Part shown: in pieces, positions 1-7,066 of the stretch
How positions within the stretch are numbered: position 1 is the stretch's first letter
How the letters are laid out: each line of letters starts with the position of its first letter
Notes under the pieces: model-generated
What the model was told of the DNA's origin: nothing
The model's input: the letters and a program-made list of their open reading frames with translations, nothing else
The model's database searches: none
NCBI GenBank assembly: GCA_002469605.1
Contig: DKMV01000058.1
Location: 1 to 13,745, forward strand
Source of the DNA: Leclercia sp. UBA7405
GTDB taxonomy: Bacteria; Pseudomonadota; Gammaproteobacteria; Enterobacterales; Enterobacteriaceae
Length of the DNA: 13,745 nt
Reading direction: 5' to 3'
Position numbers and translations under genes: made by a program

Positions 1-411
1 GCCAAATAACAGTTTTTGCGCTGCAACGGAGCCAGAGGAATAAACATAAAGATCAATGCCTTGCCCCTTCCACTTTTCAAGGGCGGGCAGCACGTCCGGG
101 TAGAGATGGCCGGTAAAATCGCCGTTAACGTAGCCGTCGTGCCAGATGATCCCCTGCAAGGCCTTCAGGGCGGTGGATTTGCGATCCTCATCCATAAATT
201 GGAACAGGGTGTCGATAAGTTCGCTGACGCTGGCCTGAGGCTGTTCAATCTCATCGCGCAGGTTATCCAGAATGGACTTCACCGGCTCGGCATACTGCTG
301 GGCAGTCACAAAGGCCGCCAGCCGCTCGCGCGCATAGGGGAACAACACATTATGGACAAAACGAATATCGCTGGTGGTGCCCTCAATATCCGTCACAATC
401 GCGCGAATCAT
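1..411 (-). CDS. mtnC: Acireductone synthase (enolase-phosphatase) MtnC, N-terminal part
   Basis: HAD-superfamily enzyme of the methionine salvage pathway. It enolises and then dephosphorylates 2,3-diketo-5-methylthiopentyl-1-phosphate to give the acireductone used by MtnD; cytoplasmic. Seen: 137 codons are present, and the rest lies beyond the left edge (family about 229 aa). The N-terminus reads [14 protein letters not shown], the HAD motif I form in which D8 and E10 coordinate Mg; the second motif, YSSGS, lies near residue 118-122. The ATG at 409-411 overlaps the mtnB stop in an ATGA junction, which points to translational coupling in one mRNA. The next gene in related clusters is usually mtnD, which would lie off the left end (inference). 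Identity is based on motif, length and neighbourhood. Confidence 0.93.
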   Translation of the reverse strand, partial: MIRAIVTDIEGTTSDIRFVHNVLFPYARERLAAFVTAQQYAEPVKSILDNLRDEIEQPQASVSELIDTLFQFMDEDRKSTALKALQGIIWHDGYVNGDFTGHLYPDVLPALEKWKGQGIDLYVYSSGSVAAQKLLFG

Positions 412-1022
412 ACTCTCTCCAGTTGTCGTAAACGCATTTCGCATTCAAATAAGAATTCAAGTCCTTCCAGGTGGCGGCGGGCTTCGGCCACATCGCGCCC
501 CCAGCAGGTTAAGCCATGGCCGCGCAGAAGAAAACCATAATTCAGCGGGCGTTCCCGGGCGTAGTTGGCGATACGCGAGGCGAGGGCGTCGATATCCTGG
601 TCGTTATCGAAAACCGCGACGGAGAGGGTATCCAGGTGGCTGGTCTGGCCGCTGAGGGATTTCTGCATCTCGAAGCCGCTGATATTCAGCTCCGGCGTTT
701 TAACGATGCGCGACAATACCGTGGCGTTCACCGTATGGACGTGCAGCACGGCATTGGCGTCCGGAAAGAGGCGATAAATCAGGGTATGCAGGCCGGTTTC
801 TGCCGAGGGTTTACGGCCGGAAGGGGCGCGGTTGGTGGCGATCTCTACCTGCAAAAAATCCGCAGGCGTAAGGCTGCCTTTATCTTTGCCCGATTCGCTC
901 AACCAGCAGAAGGCCGCATCCTGGCGCACGGACATATTGCCGCCGGTAGCCGGCGCCCAGCCTTTGGCGCCGATCCAGCGACAGGCATCGACCAGTTGCG
1001 TGAGTTGCAGGTTCTCTCTCAT
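408..1022 (-). CDS. mtnB: Methylthioribulose-1-phosphate dehydratase MtnB
   Basis: Zinc enzyme of the class II aldolase/adducin family. It dehydrates 5-methylthioribulose-1-phosphate to 2,3-diketo-5-methylthiopentyl-1-phosphate, the substrate of the downstream MtnC. Seen: 204 aa, full length for the family. The GGN motif at 27-29, HVH at 94-96 and RGHG with H169 fit the three zinc-binding histidines of the fold; E75 in the AETGLH segment is in the usual place for the catalytic acid. The ATG at 1020-1022 is preceded by AAAGGA as ribosome-binding site. It is the first gene of the leftward unit and diverges from ybdL across 110 bp that contain met boxes, so MetJ control is likely. E. coli K-12 has no orthologue at this position, whereas Klebsiella-like genera do. 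Confidence 0.95.
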   Translation of the reverse strand: MRENLQLTQLVDACRWIGAKGWAPATGGNMSVRQDAAFCWLSESGKDKGSLTPADFLQVEIATNRAPSGRKPSAETGLHTLIYRLFPDANAVLHVHTVNATVLSRIVKTPELNISGFEMQKSLSGQTSHLDTLSVAVFDNDQDIDALASRIANYARERPLNYGFLLRGHGLTCWGRDVAEARRHLEGLEFLFECEMRLRQLERV

Positions 1023-1049
1023 TTCCTTTATCCCTCTGTCGACCCGTAT

Positions 1050-1065
1050 GGACGTCTAAGCGTCT
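1050..1065. promoter_or_regulatory. Tandem MetJ met boxes between mtnB and ybdL
   Basis: Two adjacent octamers, GGACGTCT (7 of 8 to consensus AGACGTCT) and AAGCGTCT (6 of 8), lie in the 110-bp divergent region. The preceding octamer 1042-1049 matches at 5 of 8. MetJ binds at least two consecutive boxes cooperatively. The site lies just upstream of the ybdL -35 and inside the likely mtnB promoter, so S-adenosylmethionine-bound MetJ could repress both directions. The match is seen; binding is inferred. Confidence 0.72.
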
Positions 1066-1068
1066 TGA

Positions 1069-1096
1069 TTGCCAAAGACTAACATCGTGTTATAGT
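1069..1096 (+). promoter_or_regulatory. Candidate sigma70 promoter of ybdL
   Basis: TTGCCA (1069-1074, 5 of 6) and TATAGT (1091-1096, 5 of 6) are separated by 16 bp. Transcription would begin about 30 bases before the ybdL ATG. The opposite strand offers TTGGCA (1075-1070) as a -35 for mtnB, but its -10 is weak, so the two promoters would share this short region. Confidence 0.55.
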
Positions 1097-1132
1097 GGCA
1101 GCAACATAAGTATTACATACAGGCACAACACC

Positions 1133-2293
1133 ATGACATCTAACCCGTTGATTCCAGAGAGTAAACTTCCCCATCTCGGCACCACTATCTTCACGCAGAT
1201 GAGCGCCCTCGCGCAGGAGCACAATGCGATTAACCTCTCGCAGGGCTTTCCGGATTTCGACGGGCCGGGCTATTTGCAGGCGCGCTTGGCGCATCATGTA
1301 GCCCTGGGTGCCAACCAGTACGCACCCATGACCGGGGCGCAGCCGCTGCGCGATGCTATCGCCGATAAAACGGCGGAGCTGTATGGCTATAAACCTGATG
1401 CCGGTAGCGAGATTACGGTAACGGCGGGGGCGACGGAGGCGCTGTATGCGGCCATTACCGCCCTGGTGCGTACCGGCGATGAGGTTATCTGCTTCGATCC
1501 CAGCTACGACAGCTACGCGCCGGCGATTGAGCTGGCGGGCGGGGTAGTGAAGCGGGTGGCGTTGCAGCCGCCCCACTTCCGCCCGGACTGGCAGAAATTT
1601 GCCGCGCTGCTGAACACGAAAACCCGGCTGGTGATTCTCAATACGCCGCATAACCCCTCGGCCACGGTATGGCAAAAGGCCGATTTTGCGGCCCTGTGGC
1701 AGGCGATTGCGGAGCATGAGATCTATGTGCTGAGCGATGAAGTATACGAACACATTTGTTTTGCCGAAGAGGGGCATGCCAGCGTGCTGGCGCATCCGCA
1801 GCTGCGGGAGCGGGCTATTGCCATCTCATCCTTTGGCAAAACCTTTCATATGACCGGCTGGAAAGTGGGTTACTGCGTGGCGCCCGCCGCCATCAGCGCC
1901 GAACTGCGCAAGGTACACCAGTATCTCACCTTTGCGGTTAATACCCCGGCCCAGCTGGCGATAGCCGATATGCTGCGCCAGCAGCCGGAGCACTACCGTG
2001 AACTGTCGGCGTTTTATCGCGCCCGCCGGGATCTTTTTATCAATGCCTTGTGCGACAGCCGGCTAAAAATCCTGCCCTGCGAGGGCACCTATTTCCTGCT
2101 GGCAGATTACAGCGCCATTTCCGATCTTGATGATGTGAGCTTTTGCCAGTGGCTGACCAGAGAGGCAGGGGTCGCCGCGATCCCGCTTTCGGTATTCTGC
2201 GCCGACCCTTTTCCACATAAATTAATTCGCCTCTGTTTTGCTAAACAGGAGAGCACGCTGCTGGCTGCCGCAGAACGCCTGAACAGGTTATAA
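1133..2293 (+). CDS. ybdL: Methionine (2-oxo acid) aminotransferase YbdL
   Basis: PLP-dependent class I/II aminotransferase that prefers methionine and aromatic amino acids. In salvage it aminates 4-methylthio-2-oxobutanoate to methionine, the MtnE role. Seen: 386 aa, the same length as I recall for E. coli YbdL. N174 in TPHNPS, D202 and Y205 in SDEVYEH, the PLP lysine K236 in SSFGKTFHMTGWKVGY, and the C-terminal HKLIRLCF segment with the carboxylate-binding arginine are all present. The ATG at 1133 follows a short leader; the ribosome site is weak (AGGCA). Sitting divergently from mtnB-mtnC behind met boxes, it probably performs the last salvage step here. Some annotators would call it mtnE. 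Confidence 0.95.
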   Translation: MTSNPLIPESKLPHLGTTIFTQMSALAQEHNAINLSQGFPDFDGPGYLQARLAHHVALGANQYAPMTGAQPLRDAIADKTAELYGYKPDAGSEITVTAGATEALYAAITALVRTGDEVICFDPSYDSYAPAIELAGGVVKRVALQPPHFRPDWQKFAALLNTKTRLVILNTPHNPSATVWQKADFAALWQAIAEHEIYVLSDEVYEHICFAEEGHASVLAHPQLRERAIAISSFGKTFHMTGWKVGYCVAPAAISAELRKVHQYLTFAVNTPAQLAIADMLRQQPEHYRELSAFYRARRDLFINALCDSRLKILPCEGTYFLLADYSAISDLDDVSFCQWLTREAGVAAIPLSVFCADPFPHKLIRLCFAKQESTLLAAAERLNRL

Positions 2294-2318
2294 GGCTAAG
2301 TATTATTTCGCTTACTAA

Positions 2319-2346
2319 ATACGTCGGATAAATTAACCCGGCGTAT
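2319..2346. terminator. Possible shared terminator between ybdL and ybdO
   Basis: Stem 2319-2327 pairs with 2338-2346 (ATACGTCGG against CCGGCGTAT, one G-T pair) around a 10-base loop. It lies between two convergent genes. Read leftward it is followed by TTTAGT, so it better suits ybdO; the rightward tail is not T-rich. Moderate support only. Confidence 0.4.
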
Positions 2347-2384
2347 ATATTACAGCAGAATGAAACTAACAGCAGGAAACGCTA

Positions 2385-3299
2385 TCAGTCATACTTAAAT
2401 CCTTCCGTGGTAACTTTTTCAAGGAAGGTAGAGAAAAGACTACTGCCTATTGCTGCCCGGTTATACATCATATAAATGTTTAAATCCGGCAGGGAGTAAC
2501 CCGTCTCCACTTTTTTTAACTGCAGGGTATCGCGATATTGTTGATAAGCAATTTCAGGAATATAACCCAACAAATTGGAGGCGCTAATCATATTAATGAG
2601 CGAGAAAAAGGAGTCGCTGCGAAAACCAATCTTTCGGTCCGGCACACGCTGTTCCGCGTCCGCGCGGATGTTGTTTAAACCGGCATCGGTGGACATAAAG
2701 TAGGTAAATTTTTCAGCGCTTAACTGCTCCGGAGTAGCCGTATCGCCGATACGCGGATGCGACTGCCGGCATACCAGGACAAACTTCAGAGACATAAAAG
2801 GGGTGCAGACCACAGAGCGGTTGTTAGTCGGCGAGAACGGGAATACCAGATCGGCTTTACGGTAGGCCAGCAGATCTTCGGCAGACTCTTTTGATAACAG
2901 GAGATCGTGGTATTCAATCTCGTAATTATGCTCGCGAATCAGCATTTTCATCGGCGCAAAAAGCCGGTCCGGGGTCAGCACCTGGGGAGCATAGATTACC
3001 ACGCTTTTTTGCAGCGTTGAGCTGTGCATGATGTTAATCGTCTGCTCGAGCTGATTCAGATTTTCTTCAAGATGTTTGTGTAAATTAACGCCAACGGTCG
3101 TGGGCGTGATGCCTTTACCTGCCCGGATAAAGAGGGGATCGTTCAGCTGGTTTCTCAAACGCTGTAGGGACTGGCTTACCGCTGAAGGGGTAATAAAAAG
3201 CGTCTCCGCGGCCTTACTGATGCTGAGATGTTGATAGATACACTCAAAAATTACCAGAAGGTTCAGGTCAAATTTTTTGAGGTCATAGAGATTAGCCAT
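2385..3299 (-). CDS. ybdO: LysR-type transcriptional regulator YbdO
   Basis: DNA-binding LysR-family regulator of the LeuO-like branch; cytoplasmic. Seen: 304 aa, normal for the family. The N-terminal winged helix-turn-helix covers roughly residues 8-67, with the recognition region SKAAETLFITPSAVSQSLQRL and the following DPLFIR wing typical of LysR proteins. A co-inducer-binding domain follows from about residue 95 to the end. The opening MANLYDLKKFDLNLLVIFEC matches my memory of E. coli YbdO almost exactly, as does the position beside dsbG. The gene and its upstream region are richer in A+T than the neighbours, common for H-NS-silenced regulator genes (inference). The ATG at 3297-3299 is used. 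Ligand and targets cannot be read from the sequence. It follows dsbG in the same direction but behind a terminator. Confidence 0.88.
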   Translation of the reverse strand: MANLYDLKKFDLNLLVIFECIYQHLSISKAAETLFITPSAVSQSLQRLRNQLNDPLFIRAGKGITPTTVGVNLHKHLEENLNQLEQTINIMHSSTLQKSVVIYAPQVLTPDRLFAPMKMLIREHNYEIEYHDLLLSKESAEDLLAYRKADLVFPFSPTNNRSVVCTPFMSLKFVLVCRQSHPRIGDTATPEQLSAEKFTYFMSTDAGLNNIRADAEQRVPDRKIGFRSDSFFSLINMISASNLLGYIPEIAYQQYRDTLQLKKVETGYSLPDLNIYMMYNRAAIGSSLFSTFLEKVTTEGFKYD

Positions 3300-3401
3300 G
3301 GTTCATCCTGATTAGCTGCTTTGCCACGAATAGCGTATACACAATAACTATAGAAGTTAGCCAGTTATTCACCATCCTTTGGAATTCCTGACTTAACTGC
3401 C

Positions 3402-3418
3402 CTTAAATTTAAGCTTAA
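3402..3418. promoter_or_regulatory. A+T-rich ybdO upstream region with overlapping palindromes
   Basis: The 226-bp gap 3300-3525 is A+T-rich. It holds the perfect palindromes CTTAAATTTAAG (3402-3413) and TTAAGCTTAA (3409-3418), about 110 bp upstream of ybdO. LysR and LeuO-type proteins bind A+T-rich dyads, so autoregulation is possible, but short A+T palindromes also arise by chance. A convincing core promoter was not found. Confidence 0.3.
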
Positions 3419-3484
3419 TATATCATGGTTGATGATTAGTTAAATTAAACGAAGGGTATATGCGAGGATAATTTTATTCTCATT

Positions 3485-3514
3485 AAAAAAAGCGGAATTA
3501 TTGCAATCCCGCTT
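3485..3514 (-). terminator. Intrinsic terminator of dsbG
   Basis: Read leftward, AAGCGGGATT pairs with AATTCCGCTT (one mismatch or G-T position) around a 4-6-base loop, followed by a run of T residues. It begins 12 bases after the dsbG stop codon and separates dsbG from ybdO. Confidence 0.85.
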
Positions 3515-3525
3515 GTCACGATGAA

Positions 3526-4269
3526 TCAGGGCGTTGTCATCATTATTTTGAGCTGTTCGGCGTCGGGCAGTCCTGCCACTTGCTGTAATTCATTCTGTTT
3601 ATTCATGTAATAGATGGCAGGCGTAGCCGATGCGCCGAGAGCATCCATAATGGCTTCGTTATCTTTTAACGTTTTTAATAGCGCCGACGGAGGCGTTTGC
3701 GCCACGGTAAGCGGCAGCTTACCGCCGGATTTCTCGTAATCATGCCAGGTTTTAGCAGGATCTTTTGCGGCAAGAATGGCGGCCGCCGCACCGCTGCTTT
3801 CGGGTTTGATTACCCCTACCAGCAGCGTGCGCAGCTGTACTTTGCCTGACTCAACCCAGGGACGCGCCTGCTGCCAGAACTGCAGGCAGTATGGACAGAA
3901 GGGATCGGCGAAAAGATAGATGACTTTGGGGGCGTCCTTATTACCGTCCTGCAGCCAGTGGGCTTTTTCCATGCGCTGCCAGAGCTCGCGCCCGGCTGGC
4001 GCGTAGATCTCTTTTTGAATCACCTGCTCGCTGAGGTTAGCGCCCTGCGCATCATACATATAGCCTGATATGGCATGCTTGCCGTCTGGCGTCAGGTAGA
4101 TAGTGACGCCCATATCCTGATATTTACCCAGCCAGCCTTTCATACCGCCCGGCGCCTCAAAGGATTTGATAATGGTAATCCCCTGTTTTTCAATGGCTTT
4201 AACCGGGGCGGGCAGCTCTTCGGCATGGGCAAAAAGGGGCAGAAGCGTAAGTAAGAGGCTGCGTTTCAA
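3526..4269 (-). CDS. dsbG: Thiol:disulfide interchange protein DsbG
   Basis: Periplasmic dimeric disulfide isomerase/reductase of the DsbC/DsbG group. It is kept reduced by DsbD and rescues oxidised single cysteines in periplasmic proteins. Start choice: TTG at 4267-4269 is preceded by AAGGA at suitable spacing, begins a signal peptide (Lys-Arg, then [10 protein letters not shown], cleavage after AHA), and gives 247 aa against 248 recalled for E. coli. The in-frame ATG at 4309-4311 would add 14 polar residues before the signal peptide and overlap a putative OxyR site. Seen: dimerisation domain first, then a thioredoxin fold with C125-P-Y-C128 in FADPFCPYC and the Thr-cisPro pair T216-P217 in [10 protein letters not shown]. 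It diverges from ahpC. E. coli dsbG belongs to the OxyR regulon. Confidence 0.94.
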   Translation of the reverse strand: MKRSLLLTLLPLFAHAEELPAPVKAIEKQGITIIKSFEAPGGMKGWLGKYQDMGVTIYLTPDGKHAISGYMYDAQGANLSEQVIQKEIYAPAGRELWQRMEKAHWLQDGNKDAPKVIYLFADPFCPYCLQFWQQARPWVESGKVQLRTLLVGVIKPESSGAAAAILAAKDPAKTWHDYEKSGGKLPLTVAQTPPSALLKTLKDNEAIMDALGASATPAIYYMNKQNELQQVAGLPDAEQLKIMMTTP

Positions 4270-4303
4270 GGGAAAATCCTTATGTTCAGTGAAAAGAGAG
4301 GGG

Positions 4304-4340
4304 GTAGGCAAAACCTATCACAGCCATAGGCATTAATACG
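4304..4340. promoter_or_regulatory. Candidate OxyR operator, dsbG-proximal
   Basis: Two 15-bp elements are spaced by exactly 7 bp, as OxyR tetramers require. 4304-4318 matches the ATAGnTnnnAnCTAT pattern at 8 of 10 fixed positions, and 4326-4340 at 5 of 10. The centre lies about 64 bp upstream of the start expected from the rightward promoter at 4351-4379, the geometry of OxyR-activated promoters. It also lies directly upstream of dsbG. The match is counted by eye; function is inferred. Confidence 0.55.
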
Positions 4341-4350
4341 ATATTGCCAA

Positions 4351-4379
4351 TTGCCCTTTCGCGGTGCGGGTGTTGTAAT
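4351..4379 (+). promoter_or_regulatory. Extended -10 promoter reading toward ahpC
   Basis: TTGCCC (4351-4356, 4 of 6), a 17-bp spacer, then TGTAAT (4374-4379, 5 of 6) preceded by the extended -10 motif TGT at 4371-4373. The start would fall near 4386. It abuts a candidate OxyR site and lies upstream of a terminator, not directly before a gene. Confidence 0.5.
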
Positions 4380-4385
4380 CTTCGA

Positions 4386-4489
4386 TGCTGTTACACGCCT
4401 GCTAAAGGTAATGTAGCGCGTAATGCTTTGCCAGCATTGGCTGGCACTGAAGTTCAGGTATCAGGGCTGCCGGTTCAGGCGGCCCTTTT
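4386..4489 (+). ncRNA. Candidate ~104-nt small RNA or attenuated distal ahpC leader
   Basis: The segment is bounded by an extended -10 promoter and an intrinsic terminator, with no convincing coding frame between. It folds on paper into a first hairpin (TGCCAGC 4429-4435, loop ATTG, GCTGGCA 4440-4446) and the terminator hairpin at 4463-4486. An OxyR-type operator sits at the right distance upstream. It could be an independent oxidative-stress sRNA, or a distal ahpC transcript that is partly terminated. I do not recognise it as a known RNA family. Confidence 0.35.
4463..4489 (+). terminator. Intrinsic terminator upstream of ahpC
   Basis: AGGGCTGCC (4463-4471), loop GGTTCA, GGCGGCCCT (4478-4486) forms a 9-bp stem with one G-U pair, followed by TTTTAC. 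The U-tract is short, so termination may be partial. It stops rightward transcripts before the ahpC-proximal promoter. Confidence 0.55.
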
Positions 4490-4525
4490 ACGTTAAACAG
4501 TTCACATTGTGGTTTTAGCGAGTTG

Positions 4526-4562
4526 TTAGGTATGACTGATTGATTTGATAATGCAAACGCAT
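4526..4562. promoter_or_regulatory. Candidate OxyR operator of ahpC
   Basis: Elements 4526-4540 (7 of 10 matches to ATAGnTnnnAnCTAT) and 4548-4562 (6 of 10) are separated by exactly 7 bp. The downstream part of this region looks very like the E. coli ahpC promoter as I remember it. The centre at 4544 would place an OxyR-activated start near 4606, just before the ribosome-binding site. Confidence 0.55.
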
Positions 4563-4569
4563 TAGCCCA

Positions 4570-4596
4570 TCGACAGAAAGTTAGGTACCTTACATC
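4570..4596 (+). promoter_or_regulatory. Candidate proximal ahpC promoter and ribosome-binding site region
   Basis: TCGACA (4570-4575, 5 of 6 to a -35) is followed after 15 bp by a poor -10, TACATC (4591-4596). A weak core is usual at promoters that need an activator such as OxyR. A strong GGAGGA ribosome site at 4610-4615 precedes the ahpC ATG. Confidence 0.4.
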
Positions 4597-4622
4597 TCAA
4601 CGAAAACACGGAGGAAGTATAG

Positions 4623-5186
4623 ATGTCCTTAATTAACACCAAAATTAAACCTTTCAAAAACCAGGCGTTCAAAAACGGTGAATTCGTAGAAGTTACCGAA
4701 AAAGATACTGAAGGCCGCTGGAGCGTATTCTTCTTCTATCCGGCTGACTTCACCTTCGTATGCCCGACTGAACTGGGCGACGTTGCTGACCATTACGAAG
4801 AGCTGCAGAAGCTGGGCGTAGACGTTTACTCCGTATCTACTGACACCCACTTCACTCACAAAGCGTGGCACAGCAGCTCCGAAACCATCGCAAAAATCAA
4901 ATATGCGATGATCGGCGACCCGACTGGCGCCCTGACCCGTAACTTCGAAAACATGCGTGAAGATGAAGGCCTGGCCGACCGTGGCACCTTCATCGTTGAC
5001 CCGCAGGGTATCATCCAGGCGATCGAAGTTACTGCTGAAGGTATCGGCCGCGACGCGTCTGACCTGCTGCGTAAGATCAAAGCTGCACAGTACGTTGCTG
5101 CGCACCCAGGCGAAGTTTGCCCGGCTAAATGGAAAGAAGGCGAAGCGACTCTGGCTCCGTCTCTGGACCTGGTCGGCAAAATCTAA
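4623..5186 (+). CDS. ahpC: Alkyl hydroperoxide reductase peroxidatic subunit AhpC
   Basis: Typical 2-Cys peroxiredoxin that reduces H2O2, organic hydroperoxides and peroxynitrite; cytoplasmic, forming pentamers of dimers, re-reduced by AhpF. Seen: 187 aa, the family length. The peroxidatic cysteine C47 is in FVCPTE and the resolving C166 in GEVCPAKW. Residues of the active-site Pro-Thr-Arg triad are visible (PxxxTxxC around 40-47, R120 in ADRGTF). Codon use is strongly biased to highly expressed choices (CTG, CGT, AAC, GAA), unlike mtnB or ybdO, which fits an abundant protein. GGAGGA lies 7 bases before the ATG. ahpF follows in the same direction after 243 bp containing a repeat and a hairpin, so the two may be expressed at different levels from one promoter region. 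Confidence 0.99.
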   Translation: MSLINTKIKPFKNQAFKNGEFVEVTEKDTEGRWSVFFFYPADFTFVCPTELGDVADHYEELQKLGVDVYSVSTDTHFTHKAWHSSSETIAKIKYAMIGDPTGALTRNFENMREDEGLADRGTFIVDPQGIIQAIEVTAEGIGRDASDLLRKIKAAQYVAAHPGEVCPAKWKEGEATLAPSLDLVGKI

Positions 5187-5202
5187 TTTTCCGTCGTCTT
5201 TC

Positions 5203-5217
5203 ACGCCATAATGGCGT
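5203..5217 (+). repeat. Small perfect inverted repeat after ahpC
   Basis: ACGCCAT, one base, then ATGGCGT: a perfect 7-bp inverted repeat 16 bases after the ahpC stop. With no T-run behind it, a role in mRNA 3' stability is more likely than termination. Confidence 0.4.
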
Positions 5218-5224
5218 TGGCGTC

Positions 5225-5275
5225 GCCTGCTCACCCCGGTCACTTACATGTGTAAGCTTCCGGGGATTCACAGGC
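5225..5275 (+). repeat. ERIC (IRU) element core in the ahpC-ahpF gap
   Basis: The central part of an enterobacterial repetitive intergenic consensus element. The segments GCTCACCCCGGTCACTTAC and TGTAAGCTTCCGGGGATTCAC match the conserved central inverted repeat targeted by the classic ERIC PCR primers, on the complementary strand. The arms nest: GCCTG/CAGGC outside, CCCCGG/CCGGGG next, CTTACA/TGTAAG at the centre. Full elements are about 127 bp, so the flanks probably extend on either side, but I cannot fix the ends. It is transcribed within the ahpCF mRNA, where such hairpins can influence stability or processing. Confidence 0.8.
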
Positions 5276-5320
5276 TAGCCGCCTTGCTCTGGCGCGAAAT
5301 ACTTAGGAAAAGAGTTTATC

Positions 5321-5344
5321 AATGGGTGCATCTGCACCCATTTT
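5321..5344 (+). terminator. Perfect terminator-like hairpin between ahpC and ahpF
   Basis: AATGGGTGCA pairs perfectly with TGCACCCATT (5333-5342) across a 2-base turn, or 4 bases if the closing pair opens, followed by TTATT. It would act as a partial terminator reducing ahpF relative to ahpC, or as a barrier protecting the ahpC mRNA. Confidence 0.65.
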
Positions 5345-5365
5345 ATTCCAACACCATGATTCAAG

Positions 5366-5400
5366 TTGCATTCAGGCAGCCCGTACAAGGCAGCTTGCAT
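5366..5400 (+). repeat. Nested short direct repeats upstream of ahpF
   Basis: TTGCAT (5366-5371), AGGCAGC (5374-5380), AGGCAGC (5388-5394) and TTGCAT (5395-5400) form a nearly symmetrical set of direct repeats with a 14-bp period in the middle. It lies 30 bases before the ahpF ATG and may be the far end of the ERIC insertion or an unrelated remnant. Confidence 0.35.
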
Positions 5401-5429
5401 GATGATGTTTTATAAGCAGGAGATAAATA

Positions 5430-6995
5430 ATGCTCGACACAAACATGAAAACCCAGCTCAAAGCCTACCTGGAGAAGCTGACTAAACCTGTTGAGCTGAT
5501 TGCCACGCTGGACGACAGCGCTAAATCGGCAGAAATCAAGGAACTGCTGGCGGAAATCGCTGAACTGTCACCGAAAGTGACCTTTAAAGAAGATAATAGC
5601 TTGCCGGTGCGTAAGCCATCCTTCCTGATCACCAACCCGGGCGGTACCCAGGGGCCGCGTTTTGCAGGCTCTCCGCTGGGTCATGAATTTACCTCGCTGG
5701 TGCTGGCGCTGCTGTGGACCGGTGGTCACCCGTCGAAAGAGGCGCAGGCGCTGCTGGAGCAGATCCGCGATCTGGACGGTGATTTTGAGTTTGAGACTTA
5801 CTACTCGCTCTCTTGCCACAACTGCCCGGACGTAGTGCAGGCGCTGAACCTGATGGCGGTACTGAACCCGCGCATCAAACATACCGCTATCGATGGCGGC
5901 GTGTTCCAGAACGAAATCACCGAACGTAACGTGATGGGCGTTCCGGCCGTATTTATGAACGGTAAAGAGTTTGGTCAGGGCCGTATGACGCTGACTGAGA
6001 TCGTGGCAAAAGTGGACACCGGTGCAGAAAAACGTGCGGCAGAAGAGCTGAACAAGCGTGACGCATACGATGTGCTGATTGTGGGTTCCGGCCCGGCAGG
6101 CGCAGCGGCGGCGGTCTACTCTGCCCGTAAAGGTATTCGTACCGGCCTGATGGGCGAGCGTTTCGGCGGCCAGGTGCTCGACACCGTGGATATCGAAAAC
6201 TACATCTCTGTGCCGAAAACCGAAGGTCAGAAGCTGGCGGGCGCCCTGAAAGCGCACGTGAGCGATTACGACGTTGACGTTATCGACAGCCAGAGTGCCA
6301 GCAAGCTGGTTCCGGCCTCCCAGGAAGGCGGTTACCACCAGATTGAAACCGCATCCGGCGCGGTACTGAAAGCACGCAGCATTATCATTGCTACCGGCGC
6401 GAAGTGGCGCAACATGAACGTGCCGGGCGAAGATCAGTATCGTACCAAAGGCGTGACCTACTGCCCGCACTGCGACGGCCCGCTGTTCAAAGGCAAGCGC
6501 GTAGCGGTGATCGGCGGCGGTAACTCCGGCGTTGAAGCGGCAATCGACCTGGCGGGTATCGTGGAACACGTGACCCTGCTGGAATTTGCCCCGGAAATGA
6601 AAGCTGACCAGGTGCTGCAGGATAAAGTCCGTAGCCTGAAAAACGTGGATATCGTGCTCAATGCCCAGACCACAGAAGTGAAGGGCGACGGCAGCAAAGT
6701 GACCGGGCTTGAGTATCGCGACCGCATCAGCGGCGATGTGCACAGCGTGGCGCTGTCCGGCATCTTCGTACAGATTGGCCTGCTGCCAAACACCACCTGG
6801 CTGGAAGGCGCTATCGAGCGTAACCGCATGGGCGAGATCATCATCGACGCTAAATGCGAAACCAGCGTGAAGGGCGTGTTTGCCGCCGGCGACTGCACCA
6901 CCGTGCCGTACAAACAGATCATCATCGCCACCGGCGAAGGGGCAAAAGCGTCTCTGAGCTCGTTTGATTATCTGATCCGCACCAAAACTGCATAA
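5430..6995 (+). CDS. ahpF: Alkyl hydroperoxide reductase flavoprotein subunit AhpF
   Basis: NADH-dependent FAD protein that recycles oxidised AhpC by disulfide exchange. Seen: 521 aa, equal to the E. coli protein. Order: N-terminal double thioredoxin-like domain with C129-H-N-C132 in [10 protein letters not shown]; a linker near 200-210; FAD-binding GSGPAG at 219-224; the thioredoxin-reductase-type redox pair C345-P-H-C348 in [13 protein letters not shown]-binding GGGNSG at 362-367; and the second FAD motif FAAGDCT near 484. All redox residues are intact. AGGAG (5417-5421) precedes the ATG. A strong terminator follows at 7025-7054. It is cotranscribed with or downstream of ahpC in the OxyR regulon (established for E. 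coli). Confidence 0.99.
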   Translation: MLDTNMKTQLKAYLEKLTKPVELIATLDDSAKSAEIKELLAEIAELSPKVTFKEDNSLPVRKPSFLITNPGGTQGPRFAGSPLGHEFTSLVLALLWTGGHPSKEAQALLEQIRDLDGDFEFETYYSLSCHNCPDVVQALNLMAVLNPRIKHTAIDGGVFQNEITERNVMGVPAVFMNGKEFGQGRMTLTEIVAKVDTGAEKRAAEELNKRDAYDVLIVGSGPAGAAAAVYSARKGIRTGLMGERFGGQVLDTVDIENYISVPKTEGQKLAGALKAHVSDYDVDVIDSQSASKLVPASQEGGYHQIETASGAVLKARSIIIATGAKWRNMNVPGEDQYRTKGVTYCPHCDGPLFKGKRVAVIGGGNSGVEAAIDLAGIVEHVTLLEFAPEMKADQVLQDKVRSLKNVDIVLNAQTTEVKGDGSKVTGLEYRDRISGDVHSVALSGIFVQIGLLPNTTWLEGAIERNRMGEIIIDAKCETSVKGVFAAGDCTTVPYKQIIIATGEGAKASLSSFDYLIRTKTA

Positions 6996-7024
6996 AAAAA
7001 AGTAAGACTACACCTGCAATGTGA

Positions 7025-7054
7025 AGAGGCTACCCGAGGGTAGCCTCTTTTTTT
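7025..7054 (+). terminator. Intrinsic terminator of ahpF
   Basis: AGAGGCTACCC (7025-7035) and GGGTAGCCTCT (7038-7048) form a perfect 11-bp stem, followed by a T run into 7054. The opposite direction lacks a U-tract, so it mainly serves ahpF; the convergent uspG stop lies 13 bases beyond. Confidence 0.92.
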
Positions 7055-7066
7055 ATCTCACCGCTT

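Noticed and set aside
516..1082. 188-codon plus-strand frame across mtnB
   Set aside because: Shadow of mtnB; runs through the mtnB start and the met boxes.
4629..5243. 204-codon minus-strand frame across ahpC
   Set aside because: Antisense shadow of a highly codon-biased gene. The product is low in recognisable structure and crosses the ERIC element.
5568..6743. 391-codon open frame on the minus strand across ahpF
   Set aside because: It is the antisense shadow of ahpF, whose G+C-rich biased codons suppress stops on the other strand. It has no ribosome site, no recognisable domain, and ahpF is certain on the plus strand.
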